A program made the position numbers and the translations under genes. Below are positions 1 to 8,262 of a stretch of DNA of 47,101 bases, piece by piece; the stretch's first letter is position 1, and every line of letters begins with the position of its first letter. A model generated the notes under the pieces. The model saw nothing but the letters and a program-made list of their open reading frames with translations, did no database searches and was not told where the DNA came from. This stretch comes from Candidatus Woesearchaeota archaeon (GTDB taxonomy: Archaea; Nanobdellota; Nanobdellia; Woesearchaeales; BM511), in assembly GCA_002867475.1 (NCBI GenBank), contig PKTL01000039.1, forward strand, positions 1-47,101, written 5' to 3'.

Positions 1-47
1 ACCACTACAAGTGGGATACTAAAAAAGGCCTTACAAAGGCAGCCTAA
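1..47 (+). CDS. 3' end of an unassigned upstream gene (partial)
   Basis: Frame 3 is open from the window edge and reads HYKWDTKKGLTKAA before a TAA at 45-47. The other two forward frames also close quickly, so coding is not proven. The basic tail and the position just before psmA would suit a small RNA-binding or ribosomal protein, as often found upstream of archaeal exosome operons. Fourteen residues are too few to name a family. Confidence 0.35.
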   Translation, partial: HYKWDTKKGLTKAA

Positions 48-60
48 AAAATAGGCTTTT
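41..60 (+). terminator. Short hairpin followed by T-run before psmA
   Basis: AGCCTA and TAGGCT form a 6-bp stem around an A5 loop, followed at once by TTTT. It overlaps the stop codon of the upstream partial ORF, as a compact terminator might. It could also just be a processing hairpin inside a longer operon transcript that continues into psmA. Confidence 0.3.
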
Positions 61-80
61 AAAAAACGAGGAAAAAGAAA

Positions 81-812
81 ATGCAACCAATGCAACACCA
101 AATGATGGGTTATGACAGAGCCATCACAATGTTTTCACCAGATGGAAGATTACTACAGGTGGAATACGCAAAAAAAACAGTAAGACAAGGAAGCACAGTA
201 ATAGGGATGATCTGTAAAGATGGAGTATTACTAGTAGCAGATAAAAGGCTTCCAGACAAGCTAATAGTCGCAGAAGGAGTAGAAAAAATATTTCCAATCG
301 ATGATCACTTAGTAGCAACAGCTGCAGGAATAATCAGTGACGCACAGGTACTAGTCGATCACGCACAAGTAAAAGCACAACAGATCAAAGTTACTTATGG
401 AGTTGACTCAGATACATTAAGCATAGTAAAAGATGTATGCAGCCTAAAACAAGTATGCACACAAAGCGGAGGACTGAGGCCATTTGGAGTAAGCTTACTC
501 ATAGCCGGAATAGACAACAACAATTCCAAAAAACTATACAAGACAGATCCAACAGGAATATACTTCCAATACAAAGCAACAGTGATAGGTGAAGGTGAAC
601 CAGAAATAGAACCAATCCTATTCAAAGAGTATAAAGATGACTTATCTGTGGAGCAAGGATTATCCTTATCTATAAAAGCAATGATGAAAGCGTTAAACGA
701 CAAATTTGAATCAGGAAGAATCGACGCGGCATTCGTAAATGCTGAAAATCGAACAATGGAAAGAGTCGATAAAGAAAAGATAAGCAAGCTTATCGAAGAA
801 CACAAAAAATAA
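81..812 (+). CDS. psmA: Proteasome alpha subunit
   Basis: This is the alpha subunit of the archaeal 20S proteasome, forming the outer gated rings that admit unfolded substrates to the beta-ring protease. The N-terminus has the alpha-type signature YDRAITMFSPDGRLLQVEYA, which forms the gate and helix H0. The motif GSTVIG starts the Ntn-hydrolase fold without a catalytic Thr, as expected for alpha. At 243 residues it has the normal length. A GAGG ribosome binding site lies about 10 nt before the ATG. It is the first complete gene of a collinear run with sbds, the exosome genes and rpoK, a classic archaeal arrangement linking RNA decay and protein turnover. Confidence 0.97.
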   Translation: MQPMQHQMMGYDRAITMFSPDGRLLQVEYAKKTVRQGSTVIGMICKDGVLLVADKRLPDKLIVAEGVEKIFPIDDHLVATAAGIISDAQVLVDHAQVKAQQIKVTYGVDSDTLSIVKDVCSLKQVCTQSGGLRPFGVSLLIAGIDNNNSKKLYKTDPTGIYFQYKATVIGEGEPEIEPILFKEYKDDLSVEQGLSLSIKAMMKALNDKFESGRIDAAFVNAENRTMERVDKEKISKLIEEHKK

Positions 813-833
813 AACGATAACAAAATAAAATAA

Positions 834-1550
834 ATGAGTAGAATAACTTATGATGCGGAAAAAGTAACATTCAACCTTGCAAAGATAAGAAAAGGTGGAG
901 AAAACTTTGAAGTAGCAATAGATCCAGACTTAATCGTGAATTACAAGTCCGGCAAAGAAACAGATGTAAAAGATATATTGAAAAGTGAAAAAATATTCTT
1001 TGATGTCAAAAAAGGCCAGCTTGCAAGTGAAGATAAACTAAAAGAAGTGTTTGGAACAACAGATGTGTTCTCAGTATCCAAAAGGATATTTGATGAAGGT
1101 GAAATACAGTTCACTGCAGAATACAGGCAAAAGCTACAAGAAGAGAAAAGAAAAAAGATAATTGATCTAATCCACAGGAAAGGAGTAGACCCAAAAACAG
1201 GACTACCTCACCCAACAACAAGGATTGAAAATGCTTTTGAGGAAGCAAAGATAAGAATAGACTACTTCAAGAAAGCAGAGGAGCAAGTCGAAGAGATAGT
1301 AAAAAAGATACGAATAATCTTACCAATAAGGTTCGAGACAAAAAAGATAGAAGTGAAAGTCGGACCAGAGCATTCATCAAAAATATATGGTGTTCTTCAA
1401 AATTATGGAAAGATAATTGAACAGAACTGGTTAAATGATGGAGGGCTCCAATTAATTATTGAGCTTCCAGCAGGAATAGTGCAGGAATTTTTCGACAAGC
1501 TAAACAACATGACTCACGGTCAAAACGAAACAAGAGAAATAGGTGAATAA
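834..1550 (+). CDS. Ribosome maturation protein SBDS/Sdo1
   Basis: Archaeal orthologue of Shwachman-Bodian-Diamond protein (Sdo1), which in eukaryotes and probably archaea helps release the anti-association factor aIF6 from the large ribosomal subunit. The three-domain layout fits: an N-terminal FYSH domain (about residues 1-90, with VFGTTDVFSVSKRIFDEGEIQ near its end), a helical central domain containing HRKGVDPKTGLPHPTTRIENA, and a C-terminal ferredoxin-like domain. It is 238 residues, the usual length. It starts 22 nt after psmA with no clear Shine-Dalgarno sequence, so it is probably read from the same transcript. Its end overlaps the GTG that the ORF track uses for rrp4. Confidence 0.96.
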   Translation: MSRITYDAEKVTFNLAKIRKGGENFEVAIDPDLIVNYKSGKETDVKDILKSEKIFFDVKKGQLASEDKLKEVFGTTDVFSVSKRIFDEGEIQFTAEYRQKLQEEKRKKIIDLIHRKGVDPKTGLPHPTTRIENAFEEAKIRIDYFKKAEEQVEEIVKKIRIILPIRFETKKIEVKVGPEHSSKIYGVLQNYGKIIEQNWLNDGGLQLIIELPAGIVQEFFDKLNNMTHGQNETREIGE

Positions 1551-1551
1551 A

Positions 1552-2295
1552 TTGAGCAAACTATTGATAAAAGAAAAAGAAATAGTAGTCCCAGGAGAAA
1601 CACTTGCAACAGGAATGGAATACCTACCAAGTGTTGGGACCTACAGAAAAAATGATGCAATCCTAGCAAACAAATTAGGAATAGCAGTAGTAGATGGAAA
1701 AGTAATAAAGATAATCCCAGTAAGCGGAGCATATCACCCAAAAAGAAATGATACAATAATTGCAAAAGTAATAGATATCAGTATGAGTGGGTGGAGAGTA
1801 GACACAAACTGTGCATACTCAGCAATGCTATCAATGAAAGATGCAACAAGCGACTTCATAAGAAAAGGTGAAGATCTTACAAAATACTTTGACATAGGAG
1901 AATACATGGTCTGTCAGATAACACAAGTAACAAGCCAGAACCTAGTAGACGTAACATTAAGAGGACCAGGACTAAAAAAACTTGGAAAAGGAAGAATAAT
2001 CGAAGTGAGTCCGCATAAGGTTCCAAGAATAATTGGAAAACAAGGTAGCATGGTAAGTCTCATAAAAGACCATACAAATACAAGAATAACTGTAGGACAA
2101 AATGGTATTGTATGGATACAAGGAGAACCAGCAGGGGAGATTCTAGCAATTAAAACAATAAGGATGATTGAAGAACAAAGCCACATCAGTGGACTTACTG
2201 ATAAAATCAAAGAATATTTAGAAAAAAATTCACTAAAAGTCGAAGGTAAAAAAGACGAAAAACAAAAAAGTGAAGACGACCAAGGTGAAGAATAA
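1552..2295 (+). CDS. rrp4: Exosome RNA-binding cap subunit Rrp4
   Basis: Rrp4 is an RNA-binding cap protein on the archaeal exosome, guiding RNA into the Rrp41/Rrp42 phosphorolytic ring. The order is visible: N-terminal domain with VVPGETLATG, S1 domain with AKVIDISMSGWRVD and CQITQV, then a KH domain with VPRIIGKQGSMVSLIKDHT. The C-terminus is a charged, Lys/Glu/Asp-rich tail. The track starts at GTG 1543, but a TTG at 1552 follows AGGTGA at 1541-1546 with good spacing and gives MSKLLIKEKE. I prefer that start; the GTG itself lies inside the ribosome binding site. The gene follows sbds immediately, indicating translational coupling. Confidence 0.95.
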   Translation: MSKLLIKEKEIVVPGETLATGMEYLPSVGTYRKNDAILANKLGIAVVDGKVIKIIPVSGAYHPKRNDTIIAKVIDISMSGWRVDTNCAYSAMLSMKDATSDFIRKGEDLTKYFDIGEYMVCQITQVTSQNLVDVTLRGPGLKKLGKGRIIEVSPHKVPRIIGKQGSMVSLIKDHTNTRITVGQNGIVWIQGEPAGEILAIKTIRMIEEQSHISGLTDKIKEYLEKNSLKVEGKKDEKQKSEDDQGEE

Positions 2296-2296
2296 A

Positions 2297-3007
2297 ATGG
2301 CATACATAAAAAGACACGATGGACGTAAAATGGAAGATTTCAGACCTGTCGAAGCAAAGGTTGGAGTCGTAAAAAGAGCAGATGGCTCAGCAATGTTCAA
2401 AATTGGAGATACTGTAGCATTAGCAACAGTTTATGGGCCAAGAGAACTGCATCCAAGATTCTTACAAAATCCTGAACGAGGAGTATTAAGAGTATCATAC
2501 AACATGATGCCATTTTCAGGACAAGGAGACAGAGTAAGGCCTGGACCAAACAGAAGAGCAAAAGAAATTGCAATGGTAACTGAAAAAGCATTATTCCCTG
2601 TATTAAATCTAGAGAATTATCCAAATGCGGTAGTTGATGTAATGATAGAATTACCTCAGACAGACGCAGGAAGCAGGTGTGCAGGAATCTGTGCAGCAAG
2701 CATGGCTTTAGCAGATGCAGGAATCACTATGAAAGATATGGTTCCAGCAGTAAGCGTTGGAAGAGTAGGAAAACAGATCTTAGTAGATCTTGACTATTAT
2801 GAAGAAGCATATGATGAAGAAACAGTTGCAGATATACCTGTAGCATTAATACCTTCAACAGATGAATTTACACTTCTTCAAATGGATGGAGATGTTACAA
2901 GAGAGCAATTAAAAGAAGCTTTAGAAATGGGAAAATTTGCTTGTAAAAAAATATATGATATACAAAAACAAGCGCTTAAAGACAAATTTGCAGGTGACCT
3001 AAAATGA
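2297..3007 (+). CDS. rrp41: Exosome catalytic subunit Rrp41
   Basis: Rrp41 is the catalytic RNase PH-type subunit of the archaeal exosome, degrading RNA 3' to 5' by phosphorolysis and able to add A-rich tails. Family signatures include KRHDGRKMEDFRP at the start, the RVSYNMMPFS strand with downstream Arg-rich GDRVRPGPNRRAKEI, and the conserved LIPSTDEFTLLQMDG. It is 236 residues. The track start at GTG 2270 lies inside the rrp4 tail; the ATG at 2297 has AAGGTGAAG about 7 nt upstream and begins the conserved N-terminus. It starts 1 nt after rrp4 and overlaps rrp42 by 4 nt. Confidence 0.96.
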   Translation: MAYIKRHDGRKMEDFRPVEAKVGVVKRADGSAMFKIGDTVALATVYGPRELHPRFLQNPERGVLRVSYNMMPFSGQGDRVRPGPNRRAKEIAMVTEKALFPVLNLENYPNAVVDVMIELPQTDAGSRCAGICAASMALADAGITMKDMVPAVSVGRVGKQILVDLDYYEEAYDEETVADIPVALIPSTDEFTLLQMDGDVTREQLKEALEMGKFACKKIYDIQKQALKDKFAGDLK

Positions 3008-3792
3008 GTAAAGATAATATGAAAGACTTATTTAGCAAATATCTTGAAACAGGAATCAGGTTTGATGGAAGAAAACTTGATGAATTTAGAGATATATCTA
3101 TAGAAGTTGGAGTTTCAAAAACTGCAGAAGGAAGCGCTCAAGTAAAAATTGGCGACACTGAAGTCATTGCAGGAGTAAAATTATCAATTGGAGCACCATA
3201 CCCAGACACTCCTGAAGAAGGAGCATTAATGGTTGGAGCAGAATTCTTACCAATGAGCAGCCCAGATTTCGAATCAGGACCTCCAGGTATTGAATCAATT
3301 GAATTAGCAAGAGTAATCGACAGAGGTATTAGAGAAAGTCACGCTGTAGACAACAAGAAATTATGCATCACAAAAGGTGAGCAAGTATGGACTGTAAGCG
3401 TTGATATATGCACTGTTAACGATGATGGAAACCTGCTTGATGCTAGTGGACTTGCAACACTTGCAGCACTTATGGACTCTTACTTCCCTGAGTTTGATGG
3501 AGTAGCAGTCGATTATAAGAAGAAAAGCAAGAAAAAGCTTCCAATAGTAAAATATCCAATCCCAATAACAGTATACAAGATTGGAGAAAAGCTTTTTGTA
3601 GACCCAAGCATTGACGAAGCAGATCATTATGATGCTAGACTAACAGTTACAATGTTAGAAAATGACCTTGTTTGCGCACTTCAAAAAGGAGGTTCAGCAC
3701 CACTTACTGCAGAACAAATCGATGAAATGGTTGCATTAGCACAAAAAACAGCACCAAAACTTAGGAAAAAATTACAAGGTAATAAAAAATGA
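3004..3792 (+). CDS. rrp42: Exosome non-catalytic ring subunit Rrp42
   Basis: Rrp42 pairs with Rrp41 to form the hexameric RNase PH ring; it is structurally required but lacks the active site. Matching features are IRFDGRKLDEFRDISIE at the start, GSAQVKIGDTEVIAGVK, the FLPMSSPDFESGPPG loop, and VDPSIDEADHYDARLTV. The length of 262 residues is typical. The ATG overlaps the rrp41 stop as ATGA and is preceded by AGGTGA, so the two partners are translationally coupled and probably made in equal amounts. It overlaps rpoK by 4 nt in the same way. Confidence 0.96.
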   Translation: MSKDNMKDLFSKYLETGIRFDGRKLDEFRDISIEVGVSKTAEGSAQVKIGDTEVIAGVKLSIGAPYPDTPEEGALMVGAEFLPMSSPDFESGPPGIESIELARVIDRGIRESHAVDNKKLCITKGEQVWTVSVDICTVNDDGNLLDASGLATLAALMDSYFPEFDGVAVDYKKKSKKKLPIVKYPIPITVYKIGEKLFVDPSIDEADHYDARLTVTMLENDLVCALQKGGSAPLTAEQIDEMVALAQKTAPKLRKKLQGNKK

Positions 3793-4094
3793 GAGAAGTA
3801 GCAACTGACGTTACAACCTTCACAAAATATGAGAAGGCAAGAATGATTGGAAGCAGAGCATTACAGATCTCTATGGGTGCTCCACTTGCTCTTAAGTTTA
3901 AAACAGAAGAGCTGGAAGCAATGAACTACAACCCTGTAGAGATTGCAAAAAAAGAATTTGAAGCTGGAAAGATACCTCTAAAAGTTTTGAGAGATCTTCC
4001 AATGAAGAAATCTGTTGCTAGGGAAGAAGCTGCAAAAGAGGAATCTGTTGCAGAAGAAGCTGCAGAAAAAGTATCTAAAGAAGCAGAAGTATAA
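3789..4094 (+). CDS. rpoK: RNA polymerase subunit K (Rpb6/omega) with acidic tail
   Basis: This is the small assembly subunit of archaeal RNA polymerase, equivalent to Rpb6 and bacterial omega. The hallmark block TKYEKARMIGSRALQISMGAP lies at about residues 12-32, followed by NPVEIAKKEFEAGKIPLKVLRDLP. After about residue 72 there is an Ala/Glu/Lys-rich tail (REEAAKEESVAEEAAEK), beyond the usual core and probably disordered. The gene overlaps rrp42 by 4 nt and closes the operon. In many archaea rpoK sits with ribosomal genes instead, so placement after rrp42 is unusual. A T-rich stretch follows. Confidence 0.93.
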   Translation: MREVATDVTTFTKYEKARMIGSRALQISMGAPLALKFKTEELEAMNYNPVEIAKKEFEAGKIPLKVLRDLPMKKSVAREEAAKEESVAEEAAEKVSKEAEV

Positions 4095-4103
4095 GCTTCG
4101 ATT

Positions 4104-4132
4104 TTTTTCTTTTTTTCTTATTTTTTTTAATA
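4104..4132 (+). terminator. T-rich terminator after rpoK
   Basis: A run of T-tracts (TTTTTTTCTTTTTTTC, then TTTTTTTT) starts about 10 nt after the rpoK stop. Archaeal RNA polymerase terminates on oligo-T without needing a hairpin. The promoter of the next gene starts directly after it. Confidence 0.6.
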
Positions 4133-4173
4133 TTTAGATAACATTTTTAAACATCTAATCCTATGGTTCTTAT

Positions 4174-4761
4174 ATGGATTTGACAAATGCAGATCTCGAT
4201 GCACTAAAAGAGATTGCAAGTATAGGCTCTGGTAACGCAACAACTTCATTATCAAAGATGATAAACGCACCCATAGATATATCCATGCCTGAGATTCATT
4301 TTGATACTTGTGAAAATGTGATTTCTGAATTTTCTGATTCAGGATATCTTGCATTAGCAGAAATGTTTGGAGATATTGCAGGAAAAATAATATTTCTTTT
4401 CAATAGAAAAGATGTATTGAGGTTTGTTGAGGTTCTTATGGTGAAAGAAAAAGGCACTTTAGAAAACCTTAATGATGTTGAAAAATTAGCATTCGAGGAG
4501 GTTATTAACATAGTTTCAGGAGCGTATATGAATGCTTTAGCAGATTTCTTTGAGATAAGGTTATTACCAAGCCATCCTGAATTCTTAAATTTTTTCGATA
4601 CAACAGATATAGCAAAAATGATAGGGAGAGGACAGAAAGTCTTAGTACTAAAATCTCAATTCATGTCAAATGAGGAGGGTATAAATAATATGTATTTAAT
4701 CTTTAATGAAAAAAATTTAGAATTCTTACTCAATATAATAGAAATGAAAAGAGCAAGTTGA
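4174..4761 (+). CDS. cheC: CheC-family CheY-P phosphatase with one degenerate active site
   Basis: CheC proteins dephosphorylate the response regulator CheY-P and often bind CheD. The fold's two repeated motifs are present: DALKEIASIGSGNA (E13, position 16 is Ser) and LAFEEVINIVSGAYMNAL (E109, N112). The catalytic pattern is E-x2-N, so site 1 has lost its Asn while site 2 is intact. Other family traits are the P39 after the first helix, MFGDIAGKIIFLF, and LPSHPEF. It is 195 residues. TTTTTAAA at 4144-4151 is centred 26.5 nt before the ATG, so the mRNA should be leaderless and the gene is separate from the exosome operon. No other chemotaxis or archaellum gene lies in the window. Confidence 0.88.
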   Translation: MDLTNADLDALKEIASIGSGNATTSLSKMINAPIDISMPEIHFDTCENVISEFSDSGYLALAEMFGDIAGKIIFLFNRKDVLRFVEVLMVKEKGTLENLNDVEKLAFEEVINIVSGAYMNALADFFEIRLLPSHPEFLNFFDTTDIAKMIGRGQKVLVLKSQFMSNEEGINNMYLIFNEKNLEFLLNIIEMKRAS

Positions 4762-4779
4762 TTATATCTTAAAATAAAT

Positions 4780-6408
4780 TCACATCATTCCTTGTGAAGG
4801 ATCCATAGGTGGACCTTGTGGTTCAACACCTGCAGCGATAACATCATCAATTCTAAGTATCATTATAGCAACTTCTGCAGCGCTGCTTATAGCTTGAGTC
4901 TTTATCCTTAAAGGTTCAATAACACCTTCATTGATAGGATCCATAAGTTTTCCAGTAAAAACATTGATACCTGTTTTTTCATTTTTCTTATGGCTACTTT
5001 TCAATGAAGTAATCACGTCAATCGGATCTAACCCCGCATTTTCTGCCAAAGTTGCAGGAATAACCTCAAGACTTTTAGCAAAAGCTTCAACCGCGAGTTG
5101 CTCTCTACCTTTCAAAGTATCAGCGAACTCTTTCAATCTTAAAACAAGTTCGATCTCTGGAGCACCAGCACCAGGAACGATTTTTCCATCCTTAACGCTA
5201 GCACTAACAACGCCAATGCTATCTTCAAGTGCACGTGCGACTTCATCAATCACATGATCTGTTCCGCCACGAACAAGGATAGTAACGCTTTTTGCACCCT
5301 TGCAACCACCAATCATAACAGTAGGATCATCACCGATTCTTTGTTCTTTAACAACACCTGCTTTTCCAAGGTCATTAACATCAATGCTATCAATGCTTGT
5401 AGCAATCCTTGCGTTTGTCGCTTTAGCAATTTTTTCCATATCGCCCTTTTTCACACGCCTAACAGCAAAAACACAATTTTTAGCAAGAATGTGCTGAGCA
5501 AGATCGTCAATACCTTTCTGGCAAAACACAACATTTGCTCCGCTATCAATAATCTTTTGAGCGATCTTTTTGATCATCTGTTCTTCAAGATCCATGAATT
5601 CCTGCATTCTAGCAGGATCTGTGATTTGAATTTTTGTATCGATCTCATTATCTCGAAGTTCAATTGGTGAATCTATAAGAAGGATCTTAGGTTCTTCAAC
5701 CTTTTTTGGCATTTCAGCATGAACTCTCTCCTTATCAAGGAGGATACCTTCAATAAGTGTTGTGTCTTCAACATTTGCACCTGCCACTTTTTCGATCTTG
5801 ATATCATCAACATCAACATCTATTCTATCCTCTTCTTTACTCATGACATCAAGAACTGCCGATACAACAATCTCGGAAAGCTTAGTTTTAGCATTTTCTG
5901 CACCTTTACCTGTCATAGCTGTTCCTGCAATATTAAGAAGGGTTTTTTTATCATTGATATCTATTTTTTCAGAATAATCTTTTACAACTTCAATAGCTTT
6001 TGAAGCAGCAAGTCTATAACCATTGATTATGACAGTTGGGTGGATCTTATCATCAAGAAGCTCCTCGCTTCGTTTAAGAAGCTCAGCTGCAAGTATAACA
6101 GCAGTAGTAGTACCATCACCAACTTCATTCTCTTGAGTCTTAGCGATCTCAACAAGCATCTTTCCAGCAGGGTGCTCAATATTCATCTCTTTTAGAATCG
6201 TGACTCCATCATTAGTGACTATTATGTCACCAAGCGCATCCACTAGCATCTTATCCATCCCTTTAGGGCCAAGTGTTGTCCTGACTGTTTCACCTACGAG
6301 CTTTGCAGCTAGGATGTTATTTCTTTGAGCGCTTTTACCAGTTTCTCTTTTTGAATCTTCTGGCAAGATATATATTGGTTGTACATTTCCTTGATTATTT
6401 CCATTCAT
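4780..6408 (-). CDS. thsA: Thermosome / group II chaperonin subunit
   Basis: ATP-driven protein-folding chaperonin of the CCT/thermosome type. Signatures include [17 protein letters not shown], the nucleotide loop [10 protein letters not shown], the ATP-hydrolysis motif [16 protein letters not shown], and late GGGTD-like [16 protein letters not shown] with [11 protein letters not shown]. It has the usual length (542 residues) but the C-terminus ends in a Pro/Met-containing tail ([11 protein letters not shown]) rather than a long GGM repeat. It is convergent with cheC, 18 nt apart. AGGTGGG lies about 7 nt before the ATG, and the upstream region carries a TATA box plus an inverted repeat described separately. 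Only one chaperonin gene is in the window; others may exist elsewhere. Confidence 0.98.
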   Translation of the reverse strand: MNGNNQGNVQPIYILPEDSKRETGKSAQRNNILAAKLVGETVRTTLGPKGMDKMLVDALGDIIVTNDGVTILKEMNIEHPAGKMLVEIAKTQENEVGDGTTTAVILAAELLKRSEELLDDKIHPTVIINGYRLAASKAIEVVKDYSEKIDINDKKTLLNIAGTAMTGKGAENAKTKLSEIVVSAVLDVMSKEEDRIDVDVDDIKIEKVAGANVEDTTLIEGILLDKERVHAEMPKKVEEPKILLIDSPIELRDNEIDTKIQITDPARMQEFMDLEEQMIKKIAQKIIDSGANVVFCQKGIDDLAQHILAKNCVFAVRRVKKGDMEKIAKATNARIATSIDSIDVNDLGKAGVVKEQRIGDDPTVMIGGCKGAKSVTILVRGGTDHVIDEVARALEDSIGVVSASVKDGKIVPGAGAPEIELVLRLKEFADTLKGREQLAVEAFAKSLEVIPATLAENAGLDPIDVITSLKSSHKKNEKTGINVFTGKLMDPINEGVIEPLRIKTQAISSAAEVAIMILRIDDVIAAGVEPQGPPMDPSQGMM

Positions 6409-6415
6409 TAGTAAC

Positions 6416-6457
6416 CCACCTTTTATGTGGTGGAAAAAACACGCTCTTTATTTAAAA
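6416..6457 (-). promoter_or_regulatory. Thermosome promoter with palindrome over the start region
   Basis: On the minus strand a TATA-like TTTTAAATAAAG (6457-6446) is followed by CCACC-ACATAAAA-GGTGG (6433-6416), a 5-bp GC-only inverted repeat whose right arm is the ribosome binding site. The expected transcription start, about 26 nt after the TATA midpoint, falls within the palindrome. It could therefore act as a DNA operator, or as an RNA hairpin hiding the ribosome binding site if transcription starts slightly upstream. Confidence 0.5.
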
Positions 6458-6481
6458 CTTACGTAAAATTTATTTATGATT

Positions 6482-6889
6482 TTATAACTGGTCTTTGAAT
6501 AATTGTTGGTATATATTACGAGATCCAAATTTTTCAAACTTTTTATTTTTGTCAATCTCAGAATAAAAATTAGTTCCATAAATACTTGTAACTTCTTTAA
6601 CTTTTTCTGAATCAAATAATAATTCTAAAGAATCTTTAGGATTACAACTTGATGAATTTCCCTTATTAATATCTAATAATGTTTTACAGATTCCAGAAAT
6701 ATCTGAAAAATCTTTAAAGTCAGATCCTTCTATTTCTAAATCTATATTTTCAGGATTGAATGAATAAATCAATTTATAACCTTCTATTTTATGTCGGAAA
6801 GTAACTTCTAAAATGTCAGAGGTGTCTGAATTTGTTTTATACACAAAGAATTTATCATTAAAATCAAGTTCTAAATATGTTTCTGCCAT
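6482..6889 (-). CDS. Hypothetical protein, 135 aa
   Basis: I do not recognise this protein. It is acidic, rich in Asp, Phe, Lys and Ser, and begins MAETYLELDFNDKFFVYKT, which looks like beta strands; there is no signal peptide or membrane segment. One Cys pair is present (SGICKTLL and SSCNPKD). A TATA-like TTTTAAAT lies about 27 nt before the ATG and there is no ribosome binding site, so it is probably expressed as a leaderless message. It lies between the thermosome and another small unknown gene on the same strand. Confidence 0.55.
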   Translation of the reverse strand: MAETYLELDFNDKFFVYKTNSDTSDILEVTFRHKIEGYKLIYSFNPENIDLEIEGSDFKDFSDISGICKTLLDINKGNSSSCNPKDSLELLFDSEKVKEVTSIYGTNFYSEIDKNKKFEKFGSRNIYQQLFKDQL

Positions 6890-6932
6890 ACTCTTAGGAA
6901 AAATAAGTGATTTAAAACCTTTTTGGTCATTA

Positions 6933-7280
6933 TCATATCAATTTTTCATTGTCGAAAAAATTTTTGTGCTTTTTTATTATTCCTCTAGCAAAATATTGTA
7001 CAAAATCAAAATGTGACATTGCATAACTCATAACATACGCATAGCCATGTGCTTTTTCTGAATTTCCAGACATGAATGCATAAGTATAACCTGTTAGTGC
7101 ACCAATTGTTCCACCTCTCAAGAATCCTTTTAAAAGCCCTCTAGATCCAAATCTTAAAACTTCTTTAGCTGTTTGTGATACTTTTGTATCTCCTAATAAG
7201 TTCATCTTATAGAAATCTATGCCTTCAAAATCTCTTTTGAAATCAAGTTGTCTTGTTATAAAGTCTAGTGATTTATTCAT
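6933..7280 (-). CDS. Hypothetical small protein with Gly-rich hydrophobic segment
   Basis: An unrecognised 115-residue basic protein. The centre (FGSRGLLKGFLRGGTIGALTGYTYAFMSG) is Gly-rich and moderately hydrophobic and could insert in or lie on a membrane. The following stretch is rich in Tyr, Ala and Met, and the C-terminus is Lys-rich (IIKKHKNFFDNEKLI). GATATAAA (minus strand, 7310-7303) is centred 26.5 nt before the ATG, which supports it as a real leaderless gene rather than a chance ORF. Confidence 0.55.
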   Translation of the reverse strand: MNKSLDFITRQLDFKRDFEGIDFYKMNLLGDTKVSQTAKEVLRFGSRGLLKGFLRGGTIGALTGYTYAFMSGNSEKAHGYAYVMSYAMSHFDFVQYFARGIIKKHKNFFDNEKLI

Positions 7281-7347
7281 AAATTAGGAAACATAATATT
7301 GTTTATATCTTTTTTGAATATTTTATGATTTGCTGGTATTAATTTTT

Positions 7348-7410
7348 CTTTTAAACATGTCTATTACCAATACATTTATATAGGCACATATACAGATTAA
7401 TAAGAGGTGA
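7348..7410 (+). promoter_or_regulatory. Promoter and ribosome binding site of the envelope operon
   Basis: Two TATA candidates precede the 7415 gene: TTTTAAAC around 7350 and TTTATATA at 7375-7382. The gene has a strong GAGGTGA at 7404-7410, so the upstream box, giving a leader of roughly 35 nt, fits better; the second box would place the start almost at the ribosome binding site. Confidence 0.5.
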
Positions 7411-7414
7411 CAAA

Positions 7415-8239
7415 ATGGCATTACTTGGCGGAACAATCGCATTATTGATATACGTAATAATTATAGTTCTAGTGTTTAAACTAGTAAAGAGTGCAATAAA
7501 GACCCTATTGATAGCAATACTTCTTTTTGGAATCATACTGGCAGGAACAACCTATTTCGTTGTGAAAGACTTAAAAGATATGCAAGAAAACTTCCCAGAC
7601 CAACCAAAATTAATTCTTTTAGGTGATGGAGAAAAACTTCTCGCAGGATTCACAGCAGTGGATATAACTTCAGACAATTTGAGATACTTGTCAGATGAAG
7701 AATTAAGTAAGCTTAGCAATTATTATGTTGAAGAGGATTATGATACTTTACTTGATATAAACTATAAGTTCTTCCTATTTAATTTAAGCATGTACGATGA
7801 AGTGATAGCTGAAGGTGTTGAGATACAAGATATTGGTGAGTCTTTGGTATATCTTTCAGGTGAAAAACTTACTGAAGCATTATATTCAAATAATCCAATA
7901 GATACAATACTTAATATAGTGGTGGATAAAATTGTAGAAGGTCAATTGGAATCAATCCCTAATTCAGATCAGTTAACTGATGAAATGATTGAAGAGCTAA
8001 AAAATCAAGTGATTGAAAATGCAAAAGCAGAACTTGCAAATACTAGTCCAGGTCAATTGAAAGCAATGCTGTTATCCTTGATGCTTAAGGAAAAGATCGA
8101 AAAAGAAGGTCCATCATCTATTTTTATGGATCTAAAGAATGATGAATTCAAAGTGTATCCAGAAACTGCTGTATTCAAATTGATAAAATTCACACCTTCA
8201 AGGTTTATAGAAGGTATAACATCTAAGATGAATATATAA
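7415..8239 (+). CDS. Membrane-anchored hypothetical protein
   Basis: No family recognised. The first 50 residues hold two hydrophobic helices, roughly residues 4-22 (GGTIALLIYVIIIVLVF) and 28-48 (TLLIAILLFGIILAGTTYF), separated by a short basic loop. The remaining ~220 residues are soluble, acidic and mostly helical, with no Cys. GAGGTGA lies 4 nt before the ATG. It heads a same-strand run with a secreted 875-residue protein, an Asn/Ser-rich coiled-coil protein and signal peptidase II, so an envelope role is likely. No enzymatic motif is visible. Confidence 0.75.
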   Translation: MALLGGTIALLIYVIIIVLVFKLVKSAIKTLLIAILLFGIILAGTTYFVVKDLKDMQENFPDQPKLILLGDGEKLLAGFTAVDITSDNLRYLSDEELSKLSNYYVEEDYDTLLDINYKFFLFNLSMYDEVIAEGVEIQDIGESLVYLSGEKLTEALYSNNPIDTILNIVVDKIVEGQLESIPNSDQLTDEMIEELKNQVIENAKAELANTSPGQLKAMLLSLMLKEKIEKEGPSSIFMDLKNDEFKVYPETAVFKLIKFTPSRFIEGITSKMNI

Positions 8240-8262
8240 TCTTATTTAATGATTGAAAAAAG

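Noticed and set aside
5254-5670. 138-aa plus-strand ORF and several others inside the thermosome gene
   Set aside because: They are shadows of the strongly conserved minus-strand chaperonin; their translations are Ser/Asn/Cys-rich without motifs and have no promoter or ribosome binding site.
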